Position numbers and translations under genes: made by a program. Of a stretch of 64,000 nucleotides of DNA, positions 54,710-64,000 are shown piece after piece. The notes under the pieces are model-generated. The model worked only from the letters and a program-made list of their open reading frames with translations, had not been told where the DNA came from and made no database searches. Source of the DNA: Argopecten irradians (taxonomy: Eukaryota > Mollusca > Bivalvia > Pectinida > Pectinidae); contig NC_091141.1 of assembly GCF_041381155.1 (NCBI RefSeq), positions 26,905,828-26,969,827 on the forward strand, in the 5' to 3' direction. Each line of letters starts with the position of its first letter. The first letter of the stretch is position 1.

Positions 54710-56940
54710 TGCATTTGCTTTCTAGAAAATGTTTCATAGCAGATTATCTTGATGGGGTAAAACATGAAAGATACTATGTTCACAAATCAAATTTCGATGC
54801 GGTCAGGCTTTCTAGGTACAGATTTTTTATTATTTGTGGATCAAAATAAAAACCTGTAACATTGTGATAATATCAATGTCCCACGAAATTGCAAAAATAT
54901 CATTCCAGCAAAAACCTCTGACTACACACTATACAACAAGGTATGGTTAATTGTTCTATGTGGTAGACACTAGTACTTTAACATGTGGTAAATTATTTAC
55001 CTGTAATCTGTTTTTTCCCTTATAAAAGTCATTGGTCACTCTATCCAATAGACATCAAAAAACTGGCCACGCTCATCTAGAGTATGCCATCATGACAGAT
55101 AATCAGAGAATTATGGATCACTTGACAACGTCTCAATGATGGCCGCCCTCAAATCTAAGGCCTCAGTCGATCTGTCTTCTGTTAACTACAAAGTCCAAAC
55201 TCACAGGTGAGCAGTGTTTAGACATAGTTTTCTTCAGACAAGTGTCACAAAAACAACATTGATGATGAATGACTGAGTCGCTCAGATTTCTGTAATTATT
55301 ATCAACACTTGGAGTTTAACATAATTTTTTATATCGTTCGGGAAATGAAGCGGATAGAGAGACAATGTCAACAGATGTGTAGATATGTTACCATGGCAAT
55401 GAATGTCAATATCATCACACACTGATGGGGCTTATACTTCTAATGATACATCACTCCAAAAATGAGGATGGGGGTGGGCGCTTATTACCAAGCAGGGGCT
55501 TATTTCAGATTAAGTACAAACACTAAGAAAATGGTGAATGTATATTTTAGTTGACTGCAGTTTTTATGATGATTTAGTTACTAGCTGTGCCTTTTAACAT
55601 CCATCCTATGTATAATATTTGAATGTCAAATTAGGTACATTTTTTAAGAACACGAATAATTTGTATGTATAGCTGCCCTTTGTAGGGGAAATAAACTTAT
55701 CAGTGCATATATAAATGCATTAGTGCTAAACTAAGCTTCATTGTACAGTGTGCACCATACCCATTTTGAATATTACCAGTATGAATATGTTAGGGATATT
55801 TTACATAAGAGTTTACCTAAACTGTTGAGTTAATTTGTCTTTTATCATATAATGGGTGTGTAATTCCATCAAACTTTACATATGAATACTCTACCTGTTC
55901 TATCTTTAACAGAGAATTCACAAAACATTTTTGAGTACATGGATTTTTTGAAATGGTTATATAACTCAAGTCAAGTAATCCATCACCAACATCAGATATT
56001 TACCTATTTGCTATCTATTTATGATGGCACATTACAAGGATCTAATATTTCTTGTATAGAAGACATTGTACAGCTTTGTATATACAGGTAAAAAGAGGAT
56101 ACTATATATTTTGCGGAATATCTTTATATTGCTTCCATCGTGAAATCCACGAAAAATTGAGAACTGAATTAACTATATATATATTCTCTTATAGCCGAAT
56201 TGTGAAATTAAAAAAACCCACTAAAATTAACTTTCTCATTTCTAGTTCAATCCATGAAAATTTTGAACTGCAAAAATAACTGGCCAAACGTAATATGTAC
56301 AGACAATTGTCACAAAGGACAAATGATACAGTTTGTCAATACTAAACAATGATATTTTTATACCTGTATATTTCTACGCTCGCGTACAGTGAAGAGATTT
56401 AGACTTATTCTACTCCGGAGAAACATGGCCTTCCATGACACCACCTCTAAACTCCAGACAGATAAATGTCTGCTATCAATAAACTTTCTCTCACCTGTCC
56501 AGGGCTACAACAATACCTGAGAAATCATCAAGTGACCAGGTGAAAAAAAAAGTTCTCACCTATGTTATGGTCAATACTACTCAAGACCAATGTTAGTAGG
56601 CCAACAATTGACAGAGCTTGACCACAGCTCACATAAATTATGTTTGATTGTCAAAGAGGACTCCATATGTCGATCACTTACGGTGATTAAGCCCGAGGTA
56701 TACGTGAATCCCTGTATCAGTACAGGACAGGTACAGGACCGGTCCAAGATGTTGGTCAATAGTTCAGGACATGTGCGACAATTTGTCCTTGACTGGACAT
56801 GTAATTACTGGAGTTATAAAAGCATGATGACCAGTGGACACATCAAAGGATATTCTGACCATGCATTAGTTACCTCCCACTTATATAAGTACAGATTTAG
56901 ATAATCACTGCATGGATATTATTTCATAAATTGCTTGCAC
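54710..56940. other. non-coding; one weak exon candidate
   Basis: Mostly AT-rich. At 55136-55207 (+) a frame starting MMAALKSKASVDLSSVNYK runs into a good donor (CACAG/GTGAGC), but I find no partner exon and no homology. The open frame at 56590-56904 (+) is unrecognised. Confidence 0.25.
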
Positions 56941-56944
56941 TGTA

Positions 56945-57085
56945 AAACCTGTCTTTAGCAGCCACCTGTTATAAAGACCACCTGTTTAATGAGACCACTT
57001 TCTTGAAGTCTCAAATGGCCAAACAAGAGTGCTTGTCTATAAGGACATTTGTTATCCTTTGTGTGGTCTTAATAGACAGGTTTCT
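56945..57085 (+). repeat. dispersed 'GACCACC' element, copy 3
   Basis: AAAGACCACCTGTTTAATGA-GACCACTTTCTTG at the left and GTGTGGTCTTAATAGACAGG at the right match the ends of the elements at 6745 and 26165. No VNTR core. Confidence 0.6.
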
Positions 57086-57089
57086 CAGA

Positions 57090-59980
57090 CAGAATTTGTT
57101 TGTATGCATACCATTGTCTCTATGGTAAATTGATCAATCTGGAAACTGGGATATAGCTTAAGATTTAAAGTAAATCGGTGATTCTTATATGACTCAAAAT
57201 ATTATCACTTAAAAATATCATAATGCAAGAAATCGAAGATAACATTTTCTAAATGTTTAGGTCAACAAAATGGTTTATCAAAGAGTAACCCGAAAAGTAA
57301 ATTTATAAGTTTAAAATTGCAGAATTGCGACAATTTTAAAAATTTGCTGATACAGCAATTTGTTCAGATTCTGCTAGTAAGGAATTCATGGACCTCCATT
57401 TAAAACTCGTTGAGTTTGCTGATTTAGTTTTAAATGTCCACACAGTGACAGTCAACCATTCTGTAACTCAAGATGGCTGTCGACGGGGATCTGGTCCAGG
57501 CAATGTGACATTCTATCCCATACATATAATACTGTAACTTTACCCCTCAAACATTGATTTGATATTAAAGAATTTCTGTGCCCAACTTAAACCAAACAGT
57601 TGACGATTTAATGAATTCTGTGTGAAAACGATATCTTTTAAATAGCAGTCAATATTTATACAATCTTTACAGAATCAATATTGTATGCAGTAGCGAACAA
57701 GTTGTGTCGAGTAGTTTTAAATACAACATTTAATTCACATCAAGGGGGCAATATATTTGATCTGGAGAACATACATTATTTCCACCGTTTAGGTAAATCA
57801 AAATGAATCAAATCTACAATTTCAAATTAACACAATAGTGTTGACACAAGCAATGCAAATAGTCATAAGAACAAACATTGATCACTTTCAAGTTTTAAGA
57901 TTGGCAAATTATTTGCATTTTGATAACGGTAGATTTACAACAGCGGTCCAAACATCAGTTGTCAAAGTAAAATTTTTGTAAAAGTGTTTCTAAAGTAAAT
58001 ATGCATAAAATTGTTAGAATACCAGTATTTTTTAAAATTTACAACACATGATTTATAAACTCAAAAACTTCATTAATAATAAGCAAAAAGGGCAAAGAAG
58101 AAATAAGAAATTAAACATAAGATACTAATGTACTAAATTGGAGATAATCATTATAAATTGTGATTGCATATTACAGAGTTATCTGCCCTTACATGTAGGT
58201 ATCAATTGTGACATTATTTGTTTTATCATGCTCTCTGGAATATATGTTTTACTGTAAAGAGTACTTCAGTACAAACATGACAGAAATATAGATTACATAT
58301 TCCATGCAACTGAAGATAACTTGAACAAAAAGTGAAATAATATACTAGATTTTCAAAAGAAACCAAATGTCAATCTGAAAATTGCATAGAAAGGTTAACT
58401 ACTGACACATATAGTCATTGTTAAAATGTTTTTATTGCAACTCTACAAATATCATGTAACAATGCACAGCTGATATCACATTTGGCCAGAACAATTAAGT
58501 ATATGACACTCATGAACAAAATATTCAGGTCATTTGATAGCTTAAAGTGAAACTGATACATATATGTTGAAGAGAAATATGACACTGAATGTACAAGAAT
58601 GCTGAATATTAGCCAAACCTAAGAAACCTGAAGCAATTTCAAATCAGAATTTTCTGAACTAGAAGACATTCAATCTAGAGCGTGGTGACAGAAACTCCGA
58701 CCAAATTACATAACAACTTCAGTGGAGGACAGTTGACATTGGAAACTAGCCATACTCAGCCTACTTAGTCAGGTGTTGACTGTGTATACAGAGGGAATTT
58801 GTTCACAGAAGAATTTACATAAACTAATGGTCAACATATGATATTTGTTGACTACTGTACCTCATGAGACAGGTGAGATAGGTTAGCTAAGTAAACTAGT
58901 ATGGATCCTTTACATTCAATTTCTGGAGAAAATCATTCATACTCAAGCTATCTTGTTGACATTCAACACAACCCTAAGCAAAATATCAAGAACAGAATTT
59001 TAAGAAGACCACCCCTGAATCTCTGAGATCTTTCTGTGAGCAATGTGAACAATGAAGCTGTTTTGTTATTTTTACCTTATTTGGTATACAATCCCTTGGG
59101 CACTGTTAGATTACCTTCTGTATCAAAACCTGAATTTCATCCACAATGAGACAATTAAATGTACTCTTCAAAATTTGTACGTTTGTTGTATAGCGCTAAG
59201 GTGGTCTTAAAGCAGTTCTTAGAGGTCATTTTAACTTTCATTTTGAAGATTACTTGCAGAATGTTTACACCTTTGTGTACTTCTGCTGTCTGGTCACTTG
59301 TCGGATAAAGGTGACACTAAAATAGTAATAGTAATCGTAATAGTCATCAAAATGTAAAATAAATATGTTCACAAGTTGTGTAACAATACCAATTACCTTC
59401 CAGCCTGAAGAATATACTAAGAAGCACACTGTATATCTAGCTGACTTCCTGAATCATATTATCTCCAAAACCGACATTCAATCGTCCCATGAACAAACTC
59501 CAAGATGCTGAATGAATTACCCATGACTCATTTCTGTACATTTATTTTGTAGTAATGGCCACCTGTTTGGTATACATACAACACTGAATAACTGATTATC
59601 TTTACCTATATTTTGCCTAAACTACCTTTAAATTTTTGTTATATTGTCAAAGTTAATGTGAATACACACTCCTACCGCTGACTAAACGGTAGCTGAAGGG
59701 TATTTCCAACAGATCAGTATGACACACACTTGTAACAATGTCTTGTTTGTGTAAATGTATTAAAATTCTGCTGAACTCCTACATCTTTAGGTAAAAAAAA
59801 CCACTTATATCTCTTTAATTTGTGTAACTCAGACAGACGTTAACACAATGTCTTAAAACACATTTCCATATAGTACACAAAACATTTGCAGTTTATTTCA
59901 AAGGCAGGACATGGAAAGAACAAGAGGCCCAGTCTTTATTCTATTCTTATGAATCAATCTCTAAATGTATCTGCTTCTGA
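57090..59980. other. non-coding, AT-rich; half-MITE at 58165
   Basis: No genes seen. GATTGCATATTACAGAGTTA then TCTGCCCTTA at about 58163-58192 is one end of the TTTGCATAT-type MITE, without its partner. AACAAGAGGCCCAG at about 59921 is a stub of the pearl-like element's end. Confidence 0.4.
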
Positions 59981-59984
59981 GATT

Positions 59985-60210
59985 ATTTGGTTTATTTTGT
60001 TGGACTAGCTCATTTACAACTTCAGATGAAGAAATGCCAGAGTACCCAGAGAAAAACCACAGACCTACACGGTTATATGTAGTACCTGCATGATGGTAAC
60101 TGGTCAGTATTGGTTTGAAATCACAGTCCAGAGTTCAAGCACCGCATGGAAACATGTCCGGATTACTCACCACTATATAATCTTTCGAAGGAAGTTAATA
60201 AGAGGACACT
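59985..60210 (-). mobile_element. possible very old SINE copy
   Basis: Fragments such as CCAGAGTACCCAGAGAAAAA and GTTTGAAATCACAGTCCAG resemble the reversed body and B-box region of the SINE, but most of the sequence is eroded. Confidence 0.35.
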
Positions 60211-61344
60211 GACCTATGACCTTACGAATATTATTAATTAATAAGCTTTCCATCTTCCAACCCAAAGATGGAGCTAGCTTAAGGACTGGTGCTAGAACCA
60301 TTGTAGCAACTCAGTAACTGCAGTTCCTTTGTTCTGAATGAGATAACTGAGGGTGCAACAAGAAACTTAAGAAAAGAATACCAACAGTAGCAGAACTTAT
60401 TAAATTCTGTTTATTATTATAGGATAGCTGCATTTCATTAGCCTTGCTTTGAATGGTCATATCAAGTAACACAACAGGACTGAATATTTTTTTGTATGTG
60501 AATCACAAGTCAAACATCAAATAATCAGGTTACATATGTCCTCTTGTAGTGTAAATAATTGGATAAAGTTAGAATTGTTTTACTTTATAGCATTATCCAA
60601 GGCATCAAAAGACAAACAAAAATACAGGTACATTTTACAAGTCCCTTTAGATAAATATACAATACGGCACTTATATTTCTTGCCAGTTTAACTCGGAATG
60701 TCAAATATGTTTGAAACATGATAATTATTATAACATTTTGCTTCAGGCGGAAATACGCTCATGAGAAATGAAAGCGAAGAAAAGATTCCAAAGAAAAGAG
60801 TTGTTCTGTTGAATCTGTTCCCATTGTTGAAATCAAACCAGCTGAACTTTGACCCCACCTCAACAGAAAATCTTTCGATGTTACACATCAAGTATTATTA
60901 TAAGGTTTATATATATAAGACATTTAAAGCACCTGAGTAAAAACGTTGTTGAGCCGTAACAACATACCTGTGTATTGGTAATTGACTAACAGATGTCATT
61001 GGGTATACCCAGACAGAAACGATTTGTAGTGTGTCCTTATATGGAAAAATCAATTAAGATTAGAATGGAAATATCTAAATATCCCGGTATAAATTAGGGT
61101 CAACACCGAAATGATCCTCAATCTCCCGGATTTTAAAAAGTATTAATCAGGTATATATTGAAAAGAAACATTGAACTGTTTTGTAACAAACTCGGCTACA
61201 AAATGTGAAGTATGTTAAGTCATTTTAATGATGTGAATAGAAATTTCTCCGAAGCTTTGAAGATATTGTTGAGTGCATGACTCTAATGATCTCAGCGTCT
61301 AGTCGTTATAAGAGGTCGCTTTAAAGGTCGGCCATATTGACAGA
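60211..61344. other. non-coding, nothing recognised
   Basis: AT-rich with no supported features. The minus-strand open frame at 60891-60688 is unrecognised. Confidence 0.35.
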
Positions 61345-61535
61345 GTTGATGAAATGTCCCGACATTGTACAAGCACACCTTCATCTTTGGGTTACAAGTT
61401 TGAAACCCAGGTGGGACAGTTACCTGCAGGCAGATCAGTTGGGTTTTTTTCCAGGTACTCTGGCTTTGCTTCCCTTCTGAACCTGGCACATACTAAATGA
61501 TTCTGGCTGTAAATAGGACATTTAAATAAAAATTA
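61345..61535 (+). mobile_element. tRNA-derived SINE, diverged copy
   Basis: ATGAAATGTCCCGACATTGT, then GGTTACAAGTTTGAAACCCA, GGTGGGACAGTTACCTGCAG and the tail GGCTGTAAATAGGACATTTA. The A box is lost; the order of blocks matches the intact copies. Confidence 0.72.
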
Positions 61536-61539
61536 CCCC

Positions 61540-63090
61540 TATAAACATGCTGATATATAGACTGTGTTAGTATTCGGTGACTATAGTGGATACAACCTGT
61601 TCATTAAATCGTTAATCAGCCAAAAACAAAACAAGATATTTGTCATAGTTTCCACATGTTCTGTGAGGCTGTTTATATGTAATCATTAATTATGTTTATT
61701 TGGTGTTTTAACGACCAAATGACTAAGGCCAGCTATGAACTTTGTATCAATTTCAAATGACACACAAAACGTCCTAAAAATGGTGCGCTTTACGTAATCA
61801 AATAGCCCTGGAATGACAAATACCTATTGTAGCGACAAGACAAAGTTTATAAAGAATGTGTATTAGGTATCCAAAACATTTGGCCTATGTTTTGTATTGT
61901 AATACTAATATATACAGTGTATGTCCTTATATATATACTGAGAAGGACAGATTTACTCATGCACATCTATCTCTCTTGGGCAATCTGACGACACACCGAT
62001 ACCATCACCGCTGGCCTTCATGCAAATCGCGATGGAACGACAGCCTGAAAGGATCAGAGGTATACTAATCTACCCAGCTGACTATACTCTGGTACGCTGA
62101 CAGGTCTGGAGGTTATCATAATTAATATCTTCAACACTCTAAAGTTGGGACAGCTTACAGAAATATAAAATAATGTTTATTCAAGTAAATATAAACGAAG
62201 CATGTATTTCTAAGTCATCAAGAAATCACCCATCGTCGTGGTTTCAAAAACTTTTAAAAAGAAATATGTAAAACTTAAAGGAATGGGAAACTTTTTTATA
62301 TATTTCCAATGAGTCGGTTTGTGATATTAGAGTGACAATGTATGTTACATGGTTGTGGCCGTCTGGTTCGAGACTAGTTGAGTGGACTCCACCTAATAGG
62401 TGTAGAGGAATAGTGTGAAGAACTATATAATAAACACGGATAGACACAGCTCATTACATCTGTAAAACATGGCCATTTTCTTGTCTCTGTCATCAACACG
62501 GTACACAATCCTCAAACTCTGCCAGGTGATTTGACTTGGAGAAAAAGCTTTATACATGCAGCTCAATAGAGGGAATATTGTCTTCATTGATTACAATCAC
62601 AATTGAATTAATATTTCTTAATTGAAACCTCGAAACGTCTGTAGGACAAGGGCCCCACCTCCATATGGAGTGAGCAGACAATGGGACATATAATGCAGAA
62701 GAAAAAGATTGATGCAAATCATCACAAGGTTAAACAATAACACAACCAGGATGTCCTTATCCAATTCATGAGAAGTCTTTTCGTATATTTAGATCAGCCT
62801 TTCTTATCTACTCATAAACTCAAGTACCAAAAGCATGAAAGTATACCCAATAATTATATTGAAAACTTTAATCAGATGGTACTTGACGATGCAATGACCT
62901 TGACCTTTAAATCACCTTTCTTCGATTTTTAATGAGCATATGTGATCTTTAATCCCCTACCGTTCTATTTACCTTCTCTTTTAAAGTTCTATTGTTGAGT
63001 CCACTCTTAAGGTCTCTGTTGCAGAAATGAACTGAGTAGTCTTACACAAGTTCTGAGCCTCTCCCAAGGTCACAAGGACAACAGAGGATT
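61540..63090. other. non-coding, nothing recognised
   Basis: AT-rich with short unrecognised open frames (61856-62068 +, 62447-62244 -). No RNA gene or repeat was supported. Confidence 0.35.
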
Positions 63091-63098
63091 CACTTGTA

Positions 63099-63197
63099 GT
63101 AAATGTGAAACAATTCAGAAGGTCACGTGTAGAAAATGTGAAACAATTCAGAAGGTCACATGTAGTAAATGTGAAACAATTCAGAAGATCACAACAG
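63099..63197. repeat. 33-bp tandem repeat, 3 copies
   Basis: Three copies of about GTAAATGTGAAACAATTCAG then AAGGTCACATGTA. The period is a multiple of 3, so a + strand frame (63105-63332) reads an 11-residue repeat with KQFRRS. With only three copies and no homology I do not call a gene. Confidence 0.88.
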
Positions 63198-63199
63198 AG

Positions 63200-64000
63200 A
63201 CTACTGCTCAACTTTTGCCAGGGAGATGGTGGGAGATTCATATGTAAAGGTTATTGCAAGGCTTTCGAGGGATTTTTTACACCCAAGCAACTTGAGGGGG
63301 TAATTAAAGTCCTAGGTGAAGAAGAATTCTGAAGATCACAGCAGAGAATACCACTCAACTGAAAAACTGAAAGAAAAGTTTATAGCAATAGCAAAATATA
63401 TCCAGGATGTTTTTTTTTCATTTTATAGCAGTTACTTCACCTAGATGTGTTTTTGTCTCCCTTGCCATAAAATGTTTGACAGTCACAGAGAAATTACTTT
63501 TATCCTTATAACCCATTACACTGTCCCGAACCCTACAGACAGATTATCAACGCTGGCCATTAACTCTCGACATGTTTAGGAAACAGATATTGTTAAAGTT
63601 TAAAGGACATTGTAGTCCAGTCAAAAAATCTGTCTTCAATTTCAAATCAAACCCCGAAACACAGGAAATCTCTCCACAGGAACAACACATAACTTGTCGA
63701 AAATATCCCCAAACTTTTTTTTTATGTATATTAGTTTTTAAAATCCATTTAAGGGTATGAAACTATAAACCTTAACCTATTTCCTATGGACAATGTCTGT
63801 TGTTGTATTGACCCTTTCTCACCAGGGACAACATCGTCTGAACCCGTCCACAAAACCTATAAGCCTTCCCTGATCAGACAACAGCCTCGCTCCCAAGGTA
63901 ATCAATATGAAGGGATTTCAGGATCAACTCAAAACTGTCTTAACTCCACTGTGAAATTTAAAATGAACATATTCACAGTAGCTATAGATGTACCACATTA
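63200..64000. other. non-coding, nothing recognised
   Basis: No supported gene. A short open frame at 63572-63760 (+) is unrecognised. The window ends without a feature crossing the edge that I can identify. Confidence 0.35.

Noticed and set aside
56590-56904. 104-codon + strand ORF
   Set aside because: No family recognised and an antisense frame of similar quality overlaps it; most likely chance.

Overview
The window looks like nuclear DNA from a bivalve mollusc, possibly scallop-like; the species cannot be fixed from sequence alone. The grounds are spliced genes with GT-AG introns, AT-rich non-coding DNA, many tRNA-derived SINEs and inverted-repeat elements, and three large elements built from 157-bp tandem units with (ACGG)-type microsatellites, of the pearl / Helitron-associated kind known from bivalves. 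There are no operons, bacterial genes or CRISPR arrays.

Two protein-coding genes can be supported. (1) NUP35 (Nup53/Nup35, nuclear pore) lies on the + strand at 11905-23324. I could assemble it completely from sequence: 11 coding exons, every junction GT-AG and phase-compatible, 347 residues, with an in-frame stop just upstream of the chosen ATG. (2) A large gene on the - strand has one giant coding exon (43700-39823). It encodes about 1,290 residues of proline-rich, charged, partly coiled-coil, mostly disordered protein with a possible N-myristoylation start. Its apparent stop lies inside a consensus splice donor. A phase-compatible terminal exon at 34725-34689 would add 12 residues. I do not recognise the family.

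Layout: 1-1538, a 44-bp satellite; 2.2-6.9 kb, SINE remnants and two more tandem arrays (about 104 bp and 52 bp); 6.9-8.8 kb, a tRNA-like SINE pair, one copy split by an inverted-repeat element, then a 1.2-kb inverted-repeat element holding a foldback; 8.8-11.7 kb, a decayed CR1/jockey-type LINE on the - strand with a MITE at its stop codon; 11.7-24.2 kb, NUP35, whose introns hold several inverted-repeat elements and, in intron 7, a satellite interrupted by a TIR element that itself holds a pearl-like element; 24.2-34.6 kb, SINE, MITEs, a 16-bp VNTR and AT-rich DNA; 34.7-43.7 kb, the large - strand gene; 43.7-64 kb, probably its 5' intron and flank, with two same-direction pearl-like elements, a 2.4-kb VNTR of 16-bp units and SINEs.

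The two genes converge (NUP35 rightward, the large gene leftward) and show no sign of acting together. I found no clear new biological system. The points most worth checking are the three-layer insertion in NUP35 intron 7, the hidden 3' exon of the large gene, and a short divergent ORF facing NUP35 across about 70 bp.
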